A stretch of DNA of 64,000 nucleotides from Allium sativum. Its lineage: Eukaryota > Streptophyta > Magnoliopsida > Asparagales > Amaryllidaceae. Position 1 is the first letter of the stretch; each line of letters starts with the position of its first letter. Both the position numbers and the translations under genes were made by a program. The stretch is taken from positions 401,490,192 through 401,554,191 of the forward strand of contig CM060921.1 of assembly GCA_030737875.1 (NCBI GenBank). Direction: 5' to 3'. The notes under the pieces were generated by a model that made no database searches, was not told the DNA's origin, and saw nothing but the letters and a program-made list of their open reading frames with translations. Below, piece after piece: positions 8,865 to 20,668 of this stretch.

Positions 8865-11800
8865 ATGTCTGGAGATCCTAACCTTCCAGAAGGAGTACCG
8901 ATCCCTGGCTGGTTCCGAAGGTACCTAGAGGCTAGGGCCAATGGTGCGGGCCCAGCAGACATTCCTCCTCCTACGGTGGCAGCGGTTCCTCCTCCCCCTC
9001 CTCCTCCTCCTCGTGTGAACACTTTCGCTAAGACATGTAGAGACTTCAAGGCTATGGGAGGAAAGGACTTTTATGGAACTGAATCATTTATGGTAGCAAG
9101 GAACTGGCTGAAAGAGACTGAAGATTTATTCGTTACCTTCGAAGTTTATGACAGGCAAAAAATACAGCTAGCAGTGTGGTTGCTCAAAGATGAAGCTTCC
9201 TATTGGTGGGAAGTTACGCATGCGGAGAGGCCAGTGGAAACATGGGAAGATTTCAGGACGAGGTTTGAGATGAAATTCCTTTCCCAAGCTGAAAGAAGTC
9301 TGCAGATGGAGAAGTTCCTAACTCTTAAGCAAGGGAGTATGACGATCAGGGGGTACGTCAATCAGTTTAATCAGCTGGCCAGATTTGGGCTTGATTTAGT
9401 AAACACCCAACACAAGAAGGCCCTTCGCTTCGTCAAAGGCCTGAATGAGCCTCTACACAGCCTTGCTATGACCCATATACCCATGGGGGCGACCTATGAA
9501 AGCTTGGTGGACATGGCGCTGCTACACGAGGAAGATAAAAGCAAGAAAGAGGCAAAGGCGTAAGTGCCTCAAGAAAAGAAAGAGGGTTTACAGGCTAAGA
9601 AAACAGATTTCAAGAAAGGCGGGAAGAACAACAAATCCCGTGAAAAGAGAAAGTGCAATTTCTATGGCATTGTGGGACATATAGCAAAAGACTGCAGAAA
9701 GAAGAAGGCAAAGATGAATGGTGGTTGCTTCAGTTGTGGCAAGACCGGACACTTGGCTAAGGACTGCCCAAAGAAGCGGGGGCAGGGACAGAGGACTGGA
9801 TCCACCTCAAGCGGACAAGTTCACGCGCTGGTGGCACCTCCACAGGAACGAGGTAGAAATATTTCTGTAGAAAGCTTAGTTTATCTGTATGATCATCCAG
9901 TTCGTACTCTCTTTGATTCTGGTGCATCACACTCCTTTATTTCATCTGCTTTAGTAGAATCTCTGCACCTAGACACTAGTATGGTAGAAGATCCCTTGAT
10001 TGTTTCAAATCCAATTGGGGGCTCGGCTTATCTGTCGATGGTTTGCTTGGATTTGAAAATCTCTATTCTAAGTGTTGAATTTAGATGTAGTGCCTTTGTT
10101 TTGGGCTTCTCAGGGTATGGACTGATCTTAGGCATGGACTGGTTATCCAGTAATGGTGCCATTCTTGATTGTGAGAAAAGAATGGTTAGGCTCTTGACTC
10201 GGCTCGGTAACACTCTAGAAATTTCTTGTAATCCCTTGAATGTTGTTATGCTTAGTTATCTAGAGTCGCTTGACGCTTCTGTTGAGAATTTGCAGTCGGT
10301 TAGGGTAGTCCGGGAATATCCGGATGTCTTTGAAGAGGTGAAAGGCTTACCTCCGAAGCGGGAAATAGACTTCCGCATATATCTTGTTGATAATGCAAAG
10401 CCCGTAGCTCTGCCTGTTAGACACATGGCTCCAAAGGAGAGAAAGGAGCTCAGTAAGCAAGTTAAGGAGCTTCTCGAGAAAGGGTTTATAAGAAGGAGTA
10501 TCTCGGAATGGGGTGCTCCAGTGGTGTTCGCCACCAAAGCAGATGGTTCACTACGTCTTTGTGTGGACTATAGGGAGCTAAACAAGCTGACTAAAAAGAA
10601 TAGACACCCGCTTCCCCGAATAAACGATTTGTTTGATCAGCTTGTAGGTGCGTCGGTCTTCTCCCAACTTGATCTGGCTACTGGGTTCCATTAGTTAAGG
10701 GTAGATGAAGATAGCATTGATAAAACAGCGTTCAGAACCCCAGACGGTTTCTTTGAGTGGCTTGTCATGCCTTTTGGTTTGACAAACGCACCCGCTTATT
10801 TCGTAGACCTAATGAGCAGGGTGTTCAGAGAATTCCTCAATAAGTTCGTAGTGGTCTTCTTAGACGATATTTTGATCTTCTCAAAGAATGAGGAAGAACA
10901 TGCTCAGCATCTGAAAGAGATCATGGATACTCTCCATACACATCAGCTAAAAGCCAAATTCTCCAAGTGCCACTTTTGGAGGAAGGAAGTAAGATTTTTG
11001 GGGCATATAGTGTCCAAATAGGGGTTGGCTGTGGACCCCGCGAAAGTGGTGGCAGTGCAAGATTGGAAGACACCAAGAAATTCAACCGAAGTTCGAAGCT
11101 TTCTTGGGCCAGCCGGTTTTTACCGAAAGTTCATTAGGGATTTCGCGAAAATCTCAGCTCCACTCACAAGGCTAACAAAGAAGAATCTGGCCTTCACTTG
11201 GGATTTGGATTGCGAGTTTGCTTTCCAACGATTAAAAAGGGCTCTCACAACAGCCCCAGTTCTGACTTTGCCGGATGAAAGCAAAATGTTCACAGTATAT
11301 ACGGATGCTTGTGGTACGGGGCTAGGCGCTGTTCTGATGCAAGAAGGGAGGGTAGTAGCTTATGGTGGAAGACAATTGAAAGTGCATGAAAAGAACTACC
11401 CAACCCACGATCTTGAGTTGGATGCCGTCGTCTTTGCGCTTAAGTCTTGGCGCCATTATCTCCTAGGTGAGATGTTCGGATTATATACTGACCATAAATC
11501 GTTGAAGTATCTTTTCTCGCAGAAAGATCTTAACTTGAGGCAGCAAAGGTGGATGGAGTTCCTTGCCTCGTATGACTTTGAAATTTCCTATACTCCTGGC
11601 AAAGGCAACGTAGTAGCAAACGCGTTGAGTAGAAAGAAACTGACCCTAAGCCCTCTCTTTGTAGAAAGGCAAAGCTTGGAGTATATAGCCGGTTTTGACT
11701 TTAGGCCCTCCTCAGATTTTATACCTGGTTTATTGGCATCCCTAGAAGTACGGCCCACTCTTTTAGACTCGATAGGGGCCGCACAACGAGAAGACCCTCA

Positions 11801-13034
11801 GCTTGTGGATGTGATTGATAAACTGATTAGGGGTGAAACTTCCAGTCACCTCAATGGGTACTCCATCGATGATAAGGGTTGGCTGAGACGGGATGGAAGG
11901 CTATGCGTCCCACAAGCTAGGGATTTAGTGAAGAAGGTTCTCGAGGAGACCCATCATTCCAAGATGACAATACACCCAGGTGGAGACAAGATGTACAAGG
12001 ACGTAAAGAGAGTTTTCTATTGGAGTGGCATGAAGAAGGACGTGGCAGATTTCGTTTCTAAGTGTGTGACATACCAACAGGTCAAGGCGGAACAAAAGAA
12101 ACCTGGAGGACTGCTTCATCCTCTAGAAGTCCCGCAATGGAAGTGAGATAGCATTTCAATGGACTTCATTGACGGGTTGCCTAGGTCAAGAAGAGGGAAT
12201 ACTAGCATTTGGGTAATAGTGGACAGACTTACTAAAAGCGCCCACTTTATACCTATCAAGAGTAGAAGGACTGCTTCGTCTCTAGCTTCTCTTTATCTCA
12301 AGGAAATAGTTCGACTCCATGGAATACCCTCCAGCATAGTGAGTGACAGAGACCCCATCTTCACGAGCGAATTTTGGCGGAGTCTGCAAGAAGCTATCGG
12401 CACACAGTTATGCTTGAGCACGGCCTATCACCCCCAAACTGATGGTCAGACAGAAAGGGTGAATAGAGTACTAGAAGATCTTCTAAGACTGTGCGCTCTT
12501 GACTTCGGAGGGACTTGGGAGGATCACCTTCCTTTAGTGGAATTCTCCTACAACAACAGTTACCAAGCCACCATCGGTATGACGCCCTTCGAAGCTTTGT
12601 ATGAAAGACCTTGCCGATCACCACCTTGTTGGTGGGAGTCTACTGACAAGATTATACTTGGGCCAGACATGATTAGAGAGACTTCAGAAAAAGTGGACTT
12701 GATACGAAGGAGAATGAAGACTTCCCAAGACAGACAGAGATCCTACGCCGACAAAAGGAGGACCGACCTTGAGTTTGAGGTTGGGGACAGGGTTTTCCTT
12801 AAGGTATCTCCCTTAAGGAACGTCGTTCGCTTTGGGTCCGCAGGAAAGCTAGCACCAAGATTTGTAGGACCGTTCACTATCATCGAGATGATTGGGAAAA
12901 TGGCTTATAGAGTAGATCTGCCTGAAAGATTGGCTGCAATTCACAACGTCTTTCACATTTCTCATCTTTGGAAATGTCTACATGAATCAGCGGAAGTGGT
13001 AGAGCCAAGCATTCTAGAAGAAGCCGAAGTGGAA
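8865..13034 (+). pseudogene. E2 gag-pol polyprotein, interrupted by nonsense codons and by E3
   Basis: One continuous frame from ATG 8865 (MSGDPNLPEGVP). Gag: proline-rich N-terminus, then the retrotransposon gag core with WLKETEDLF and SYWWEV. Two zinc knuckles follow; the first reads [14 protein letters not shown], with Tyr for the second Cys, and the second ([14 protein letters not shown]) is complete. Protease DSGAS starts at 9915. RT has FLDD at 10857-10868. RNase H reads TDACG where related copies have TDASG. The integrase HHCC finger has Tyr for its last Cys (CVTYQQ), then the catalytic core ([21 protein letters not shown]) and a GPF module. Stops: TAA 9561, TAG 10692, TAG 11019, TGA 12144. 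The frame is cut after Val-Glu by E3 and resumes at 21571. Confidence 0.93.
13030..13034 (+). other. Target-site duplication of E3, left copy (TGGAA)
   Basis: TGGAA is repeated at 21566-21570. Removing E3 and one copy joins the E2 polyprotein in frame, which confirms both the insertion and its exact ends. Confidence 0.97.
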
Positions 13035-13245
13035 TGTAACACCCCATGTATTTTATAACTGTGAAATTCATAAATTAAACAATAAATAATTTTAAATCAA
13101 AGAATTAAGGGAAACGGGATACGCCATTGCGTTCGTCTTGGAATTCTGCTTGAGATAGAGTCTGAGTTTGCGTAAAACGGATATCGTATGAAGAAGTTAT
13201 GGACGAACGAAGTTGGGCGAAAAACCGGAAAACGGGTCAGAATGC

Positions 13246-13346
13246 ACTGGCGCACTTGGGAAGTGCGCCAGAACAAAAATGCACTGGCGCACTTGGGAAG
13301 TGCGCCAGTACATTTTTGACCTGGCGCACCTGCCAAGTGCGCCCAG
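13246..13346. repeat. E3 5' LTR palindrome array (GCGCACTT type, three copies)
   Basis: Two perfect copies of CTGGCGCACTT-GGG-AAGTGCGCCAG geometry and a third degenerate one (CTGGCGCACCT ... AAGTGCGCCCAGG). Flanks also repeat (ACAAAAATGCA, TACATTTTTGA). Confidence 0.9.
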
Positions 13347-13528
13347 GTCAAAAATGACCTGCTGGCCAGGTCTGGTCTAGTCCTGGCTGGCCAGGTCTGT
13401 GTTTGGTCGATTTTCATAAGCTTGCTTTGTCATTAGGGCTAGGTGGCAGGCTCTAATTGGTCTCTCTTTCGAATGAATGGCTACGATCAATCCAAGCAAC
13501 ATCGATGGTCCTAATCAGTTCATAAACT

Positions 13529-13538
13529 CTATAAAAAT
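13529..13538 (+). promoter_or_regulatory. E3 5' LTR TATA box
   Basis: CTATAAAAAT about 495 bp into the LTR, followed by GACCCTAGACTC. Likely core promoter for the E3 genomic RNA. Confidence 0.7.
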
Positions 13539-13854
13539 GACCCTAGACTCTACCTAATCTATTCATTCAAAAATAAGAACGAGGCCATCATGCTGCAGAG
13601 GAGCGACTAGGAGTAGCCACCAATTTGAGAGAAGATTAGGAGGCAAATTCTAAAGCATTAAGCAACTTAAACAAATCAAATCAACAAGGAGTCGCATCTC
13701 CAAATTCCTGAATTGGAGAATTCGCCACACGATTTAAGTAGAGTATTATTTTGGTATGAACAAATAACTGTGTTGGTTTGTATACTTGATTTGTGGTGAT
13801 AAAGTAATCCATATTTGTGCGTTACTATGATTCTTATCGATTTGGAATATTGTA

Positions 13855-14065
13855 TACGTTTGGATATTCTCAAATTATGTTATTCATTATAAAAACTACA
13901 TGTTTGCGGTAGTTTTATGCAAGCATACGTTTGGATGTTCGCAAAGCATGTTATTCATTATAAAAACTACATGTTTGCGGTAGTTTTATGCAAGTATACG
14001 TTTGGAATATTCGCAAATTATGTAATCCATGTTGAAGCTACATGTATGTAGTTGTTTAATTGAAA
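13855..14065. repeat. 71-bp tandem repeat in the E3 5' LTR
   Basis: Units starting TACGTTTGGA begin at 13855, 13926 and 13997; the third diverges after about 45 bp. The same array is in the 3' LTR from about 18983. Confidence 0.9.
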
Positions 14066-15094
14066 TTCATGCAAGTTTGGGGTTTTGCTACTATGCCATC
14101 ATAATGTGTATTTTTATACAAAAATCATTTTGTGAGTAATTGGAGCAAATTTGGGTTATTATAATCCATATGAAATTATGTTGAAAATTTGGCATTATGA
14201 TCTATGTATTAAGCCATACTTTTGTACTAGAAAACCTCTTTGTGAACTTATGAATATGACTAGGCTATGATTGATATTTTGCATAATTGAAAACCATGTT
14301 AGGTCTATATTGTTAACAAGAATTATATGATGACATATGTGGTACATAGCTAGGTTAGATTCAAAATCCCATTTGCAAGTTTGCATGACTAAAGTAAAAA
14401 TCATGATTTCATGTTAGAAATATTTATGCCATAAGTATATGTGTGCCATGGTTATGTGAATAGATTTAGAATCATGATTAAGTTGGATTAATTCTAGTTG
14501 AATTATACTTTTGTATTAGTCACAAAAGTAAGCACCTTTGTAAACATGTAGTAATCTTATAAACATGATTTGCTTATGTTTGATATTATGCCTAAATAAA
14601 ATATAGGTTTATGTTGTAGTTAAGCCTATGTGTCAATAGTGATATTCTTAACTTAACTACAAGTTTACATGGTTTGATTCATGTCACTTATGCTTTATGA
14701 CCAAAGTATATGTTACTACTATGCAAGTACACCAGTTTCTATTTTGTAGTTCCAACGTCACGTTGCAAGTTCATGCGTTCACATTCCCCTATTTTGTGTA
14801 TGTAATCATGCTTTAAGCCTCCCCTTTTTGCATGGCTAGGTTGGGCTTAAAAAGGCTAAGCCCAACATATATATAATAAACGGACGTATTAAACGGGGGA
14901 AAATAACGTTGGGTTAAATTTATTAATAAATGAAAATATAAAGAAAAGGGGCCCAAATTCAAGTATGGGTTGGGCCCATGATTGGTGTAACCTTCACACC
15001 ATTGATTTTTAATGGGCCGCAAATATTTACATATAAGAAAAATAAAGAAGAAAGACAAAATATGTAAATGTAGAAAATACGATGTGTTTAACCC

Positions 15095-15539
15095 GAGGTT
15101 GGATTGAGTTGTGATGTAAACCTGCCCGGAACCGCCCGGCTGTCCAGTAGTCACAACAATACCTATCCAATGTGGGTGGTTAAACATGGAGCCCAATAAG
15201 GACCCGAGGTTAGACTGAGTTGTGGCGTAAGACTGCCCGGAACCAACCGGCAACAGGCAGCCACAACAATACCTGTCTAATGTGAGAGGTCAAGGCTTTA
15301 ATAAGACAATTAAAGCTGAGTCAGGATTGTTATGATTAACTGGACTAAAGACTTAATCAAAATGGAACATGCTAAACTAAACAGACTGATTGGGGGTTAG
15401 GTTATAAAACACTTAACCAACTTAGCATGTTGGCTAGAAATAGAAAACCTAGTAGCGGGGGACCCTTTTCAGCAGTAACCCTATAAGGTGTATCATGATA
15501 CCCTGAAACTAGGCAGGGTGGGGCACGATTACTGGGCTG
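15095..15539 (+). other. E3 5' LTR structured cassette: two tandem hairpins plus a third hairpin
   Basis: Copy a: TTGGAT 15099-15104 with ATCCAA 15165-15170; GTTGTGA 15108-15114 with TCACAAC 15151-15157. Copy b: TTAGAC 15210-15215 with GTCTAA 15275-15280; GTTGTGGC 15219-15226 with GCCACAAC 15260-15267; inner CCGG with CCGG around AACCAA. Third: CAGCAGTAA 15470-15478 with TTACTGGGCTG 15529-15539, inner ACCCTG 15500-15505 with CAGGGT 15514-15519. This is the cleanest example in the window. Confidence 0.88.
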
Positions 15540-16440
15540 ATTGTAAGAGGTCAAATCGACGGCGGTGGTGCAGCAGTGTAGGTTCTAACGGGGTGCGGGC
15601 GTGCACACACTCCGGCGCAGAAAAATAAGGCACTGGGCACCAGTAGCATACCTGTGCATTCTAGGATTGTGTCGGGCCGCCGCCATGGGACTTGATACAC
15701 CCCATGGTGGGACCAGCATAGGTAACTACAACATCGGGGGCCGTAAGACACATGTAACTATGCGAGTAGGAGCCGATCATCATAGAATGGATCACTTCAC
15801 CCTGATTATGGGGTGCCAGTTGGGAACTAGTTTATATGGGTTCAGAGATTAATATGGGGTACGATAGTATATTCGACCCTAGACAACTTAACTAAGTTTA
15901 TAGTGCTTTCCTACTTCTTGTTTATACTTATCATACCCAGTTCTTTATTCATAGACAGAATAGTCCTAGACTTACTCAGGCTTTATGTCTGACTCTACTT
16001 TTCTTTCGTCTTCTTTTCTTCCGTCCCCCCCCCCCCCCCAGGTCCACAGGGAGGGAATACTGCAGCTTGACCAACCTTCATATCCAGCTTGAAGAGAAAG
16101 AACGTATTGCTTGGACCTTTCCGTTTTGAACTATGGCTTTGGACAACCACTATGGGGCTTTTGCAGTTTATTTATGTTTTTTTTATGCTTCTTTAAATGA
16201 TGTAATCAAGACAGATTATGAAAGTGTTATGTTATGTTTTTGGAAAGGATGTAAGACAATCATGGTAATGTTGTTGTAACACGTATTTGCTTTTATGAAA
16301 TAAAAGTTGCTGTTTTTCTGCTGTTTACAAATATGTGTTCTTATATCTGTCTTGTATATCTGTGACTTATACTTATAAACCTCCACCAAAATTAGGGCAT
16401 TCCCTTTGAGAGTGACCCTAACGGAGGTGGGTGTTTCACT

Positions 16441-16452
16441 TGGTATCAGAGC
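16441..16452 (+). other. E3 primer binding site (exact tRNA-iMet match)
   Basis: TGGTATCAGAGC, two bases after the LTR end. It is the canonical plant initiator tRNA-Met complement and consistent with recent activity. Confidence 0.95.
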
Positions 16453-16624
16453 ATAGGTTTACCTGATAAGATAAAAAGTTTTGGAAAATTTATTTTCAAA
16501 AAGGAAATTTAAAGAAGCATTTTTAAAAGATAAAATATTATTTTGCTTTAAAAGGCAAAGTCCCTCCAAAGACATAGGTACTATCTCTTATCCTTCGTTT
16601 TGAATCTATCCTTTTTGTTTCAGC

Positions 16625-17653
16625 ATGTCCGAAGAACTTAACTTGCCAGAGGGTGTACCAATACCTAGTTGGTTTAGACGGTTCTTAGAAGCAAGGGCCA
16701 CTCAGCCAGGTCCTACCGTTCCTCCTCCCCCAGCTACAGGAAATCATCCAGCTGCAGCAGCGCCTCTTCCTCCACCTCCTCCACGGGGAAACACGTTTGC
16801 TAAGATATGTAAAGATTTTAAAGCTATGGGAGGAAAGGATTTTCATGGAAGTGAGTCCTTCGTGGCAGCTAGAAATTGGCTGAAAGAAACCGAGGACTTA
16901 TTCATCATCTTTGAGGTAGAAGATAGACAGAAAGTACAACTGGCAGTATGGCTACTAAAGGGTGAGGCTTCCTACTGGTGGGAAGTCACTAATGCAGAAA
17001 GACCGGTGGAAACATGGGAGGACTTTAGGGCAAGGTTTGAGGCTAAATTTCTCTCGGAAGCTGAAAGGAGTCTTCAGTTGGAAAAATTCTTATTTCTTAA
17101 GCAAGGGAATATGACAGTCAAAGAGTATGTTAATCAATTCGATGAGCTGGCTAGGTTTGGGCTGGACCTAGTCAACACCCCACACAAGAAGGCTCTCCGC
17201 TTTGTCAAAGGGTTGAATGAGCCATTACACAGTTTGGCCATGACCCATATACCCATGGGAGCTACGTACGAAAGGTTGGTGCAGATGGCATTGCTGAACG
17301 AGGAAGATAAGGACAAGAAGGAAACAGAGGCAGAAAACTCTCATGGGAAGAAAGAGGTCAAGCCCAACGATTCTAAGAATAAGAAGGTAGACCCCGAGAA
17401 AGGAGGCAAGAACAACAACTCACGTGATAAAAGGAAATGCAATTACTGTGGTACGGAAGGGCACATAGCCAAGGATTGTAGAAAGAGGAAGAGAAAGCAA
17501 GGTGAATGTTTTCATTGTGGGAAGACTGGACACATCAGCGAAGACTGCCCTGAGAAGCAGACCGGACCTTCTGGCGGTACATCGTTAACTTATTCTAGAT
17601 GCTTTGTTTTATCCTATTTCTCTCCTCGATCCTATCTTGAGAACCATAGGTAG
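16625..17653 (+). CDS. gag: E3 gag polyprotein (capsid/nucleocapsid), intact, no pol
   Basis: 342 codons from ATG ([12 protein letters not shown]) to TAG, without a break. Residues ~1-60 are Pro/Ala-rich. Residues ~65-215 form the retrotransposon gag core ([40 protein letters not shown]). A Lys/Glu/Asn-rich linker follows, then two CCHC knuckles, CNYCGTEGHIAKDC and CFHCGKTGHISEDC, with all eight zinc ligands. The last ~27 residues are read from former 3' noncoding sequence beyond the deletion, so they are not gag-derived. Gag packages element RNA into particles. An intact gag in a copy without pol suggests it could contribute gag in trans, or that its break with pol is simply young. The start is supported by alignment with the E1, E2, E4 and E6 starts. 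Confidence 0.93.
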   Translation: MSEELNLPEGVPIPSWFRRFLEARATQPGPTVPPPPATGNHPAAAAPLPPPPPRGNTFAKICKDFKAMGGKDFHGSESFVAARNWLKETEDLFIIFEVEDRQKVQLAVWLLKGEASYWWEVTNAERPVETWEDFRARFEAKFLSEAERSLQLEKFLFLKQGNMTVKEYVNQFDELARFGLDLVNTPHKKALRFVKGLNEPLHSLAMTHIPMGATYERLVQMALLNEEDKDKKETEAENSHGKKEVKPNDSKNKKVDPEKGGKNNNSRDKRKCNYCGTEGHIAKDCRKRKRKQGECFHCGKTGHISEDCPEKQTGPSGGTSLTYSRCFVLSYFSPRSYLENHR

Positions 17654-18162
17654 AATCTTTTTGGATGTAAACATGTAGTTGAAACATGTTATGGATGATG
17701 GTTGCAAGTGGTTGCAAGTGATTGCTAGTGGTTGCTCGTGGTTGCATATACACACACAATCTAGGTTTTAGATCGGCTCAGTCACTTCATATAGCATATG
17801 CATATATGTTTGCATTCGTATATGGTTGAACTTTAATGTGTTGTCATATGGATGTTGCATGTGTATGAATGATTGTGCACTCATGTAGAATCATGAATAG
17901 GGGGATTTGCATTCATAATGGATTCATAGCACTTACATAATTCGCATTAAGGAGGTAAACTGAATCAGTAGACCGCCTGATTTTGCATTAGATAAGTACA
18001 TGTACACACACACTTCGCATATGATCATGAAGCATTAGAAGTCTTTTAAGGACAATGGATGCTCGTGTTTGATGGATGAGTAGATGAATGTTGGACGTTA
18101 AGATGTACATTCTTCCTGAACTTGAAGATTTCGGGGACGAAATCCTTTTAAGTGGGGGAGAA
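17654..18162 (+). other. E3 3' noncoding region and polypurine tract
   Basis: Contains short repeats of GGTTGCAAGTG near 17700-17750 and ends with AAGTGGGGGAGAA (18150-18162), the plus-strand primer tract right before the 3' LTR. The same region follows pol in E2 (21739-22332), which places the deletion breakpoint. Confidence 0.88.
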
Positions 18163-18372
18163 TGTAACACCCCATGTATTTTATAACTGTGAAATTCATA
18201 AATTAAACAATAAATAATTTTAAATCAAAGAATTAAGGGAAACGGGATACGCCATTGCGTTCGTCTCGGAATTCTGCTTGAGATAGAGTTTGAGTTTGCG
18301 TAAAACGGATATCGTATGAAGAAGTTATGGACGAACGAAGTTGGGCGAAAGACCGGAAAACGGGTCAGAATG

Positions 18373-18473
18373 CACTGGCGCACTTGGGAAGTGCGCCAGA
18401 ACAAAAATGCACTGGCGCACTTGGGAAGTACGCCAGTACATTTTTGACCTGGCGCACCTGCCAAGTGCGCCCA
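18373..18473. repeat. E3 3' LTR palindrome array
   Basis: Same three-copy array as at 13246-13346; one arm base differs in the second copy (AAGTACGCC). Confidence 0.88.
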
Positions 18474-18656
18474 GGTCAAAAATGACCTGCTGGCCAGGTC
18501 TGGTCTAGTCCTGGCGGGCCAGGTCTGTGTTTGGTCGATTTTCAGAAGCTTGTTTTGTCATTAGGGCTAGGTGGCAGGCTCTAATTGGTCTCTCTTTCGA
18601 ATGAATGGCTACGATCAATCCAAGCAACATCGATGGTCCTAATCAGTTCATAAACT

Positions 18657-18666
18657 CTATAAAAAT
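18657..18666 (+). promoter_or_regulatory. E3 3' LTR TATA box
   Basis: CTATAAAAAT, identical to the 5' LTR copy. It could drive read-out transcription into the chromodomain remnant of E2. Confidence 0.65.
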
Positions 18667-20222
18667 GACCCTAGACTCTACCTAATCTATTCATTCAAAA
18701 ATAAGAACGAGGCCATCATGCTGCAGAGGAGCGACTAGGAGTAGCCACCAATTTGAGAGAAGATTAGGAGGCAAATTCTAAAGCATTAAGCAACTTAAAC
18801 AAATCAAATCAACAAGGAGTCGCATCTCCAAATTCCTGAATTGGAGAATTCGCCACACGATTGTAAGTAGAGTATTATTTTGGTATGAACAAATAACTGT
18901 GTTGGTTTGTATACTTGATTTGTGGTGATAAAGTAATCCATATTTGTGCGTTACTATGATTCTTATCGATTTGGAATATTGTATACGTTTGGATATTCTC
19001 AAATTATGTTATTCATTATAAAAACTACATGTTTGCGGTAGTTTTATGCAAGTATACGTTTGGATGTTCGCAAAGCATGTTATTCATTATAAAAACTACA
19101 TGTTTGCGGTAGTTTTATGCAAGTACACGTTTGGAATATTCGCAAATTATGTAATCCATGTTGAAGCTACATGTATGTAGTTGTTTAATTGAAATTCATG
19201 CAAGTTTGGGGTTTTGCTACTATGCCATCATAATGTGTATTTTTATACAAAAATCATTTTGTGAGTAATTGGAGCAAATTTGGGTTATTATAATCCATAT
19301 GAAATTATGTTGAAAATTTGGCATCATGATCTATGTATTAAGCCATACTTTTGTACTAGAAAACCTCTTTGTGAACTTATGAATATGACTAGGCTATGAT
19401 TGATATTTTGCATAATTGAAAACCATGTTAGGTCTATATTGTTAACAAGAATTATATGATGACATATGTGGTACATAGCTAGGTTAGATTCAAAATCCCA
19501 TTTGCAAGTTTGCATGACTAAAGTAAAAATCATGATTTCATGTTAGAAATATTTATGCCATAAGTATATGTGTGCCATGGTTATGTGAATAGATTTAGAA
19601 TCATGATTAAGTTGGATTAATTCTAGTTGAATTATACTTTTGTATTAGTCACAAAAGTAAGCACCTTTGTAAACATGTAGTAATCTTATAAACATGATTT
19701 GCTTATGTTTGATATTATGCCTAAATAAAATATAGGTTTATGATGTAGTTAAGCCTATGTGTCAATAGTGATATTCTTAACTTAACTACAAGTTTACATG
19801 GTTTGATTCATGTCACTTATGCTTTATGACCAAAGTATATGTTACTACTATGCAAGTACACCAGTTTCTATTTTGTAGTTCCAACGTCACGTTGCAAGTT
19901 CATGCGTTCACATTCCCCTTTTTTGTGTATGTAATCATGCTTTAAGCCTCCCCTTTTCGCATGGCTAGGTTGGGCTTAAAAAGGCTAAGCCCAACATATA
20001 TATAATAAACGGACGTATTAAACGGGGGAAAATAACGTTGGGTTAAATTTATTAATAAATGAAAATATAAAGAAAAGGGGCCCAAATTCAAGTATGGGTT
20101 GGGCCCATGATTGGTGTAACCTTCACACCATTGATTTTTAATGGGCCGCAAATATTTACATATAAGAAAAATAAAGAAGAAAGACAAAATATGTAAATGT
20201 AGAAAATACGATGTGTTTAACC

Positions 20223-20668
20223 CGAGGTTGGATTGAGTTGTGATGTAAACCTGCCCGGAACCGCCCGGCTGTCCAGTAGTCACAACAATACCTATCTAAT
20301 GTGGGTGGTTAAACATGGAGCCCAATAAGGACCTGAGGTTAGACTGAGTTGTGGCGTAAGACTGCCCGGAACCAACCGGCAACAGGCAGCCACAACAATA
20401 CCTGTCTAATGTGAGAGGTCAAGGCTTTAATAAGACAATTAAAGCTGAGTCAGGATTGTTATGATTAACTGGACTAAAGACTTAATCAAAATGGAACATG
20501 CTAAACTAAACAGACTGATTGGGGGTTAGGTTATAAAACACTTAACCAACTTAGCATGTTGGCTAGAAATAGAAAACCTAGTAGCGGGGGACCCTTTTCA
20601 GCAGTAACCCTATAAGGTGTATCATGATACCCTGAAACTAGGCAGGGTGGGGCACGATTACTGGGCTG
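20223..20668 (+). other. E3 3' LTR structured cassette
   Basis: Same hairpins as in the 5' LTR. The right outer arm of copy a is ATCTAA instead of ATCCAA, which still allows a G-T(U) pair. Third hairpin: CAGCAGTAA 20599-20607 and TTACTGGGCTG 20658-20668. Confidence 0.85.

Larger units (their letters stand above)
13035..16438 (+). repeat. E3 5' LTR (3404 bp)
   Basis: TGTAACACCCCATG... to ...GGGTGTTTCA. Contents in order: palindrome array 13246-13346, TATA box 13529-13538, a 71-bp tandem repeat from 13855, the hairpin cassette 15095-15539, a 15-base C-tract 16025-16039 with splice-acceptor-like context, and AATAAA near 16300. Open frames inside it recur in the 3' LTR only because the LTR is duplicated. 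Confidence 0.96.

Noticed and set aside
13097..13417. Frames with repeated ALPKCASA-like peptides in several LTRs
   Set aside because: They are translations of the GCGCACTT palindrome array; the peptide repeat reflects the DNA repeat.
14195..15253. Minus-strand frames in the E3 LTR, repeated at 19324-20283
   Set aside because: Antisense frames in LTR, no domain, not kept in the related E2 LTR.
15601..15852. 83-codon plus-strand frame repeated exactly at 20730-20981
   Set aside because: Both copies lie in the two LTRs of E3; recurrence is due to LTR duplication, and the E2 LTR counterpart is not open.
16441..16452. tRNA-like match considered as a tRNA gene
   Set aside because: Only the 12-base complement of the tRNA 3' end is present; it is a retrotransposon primer site.
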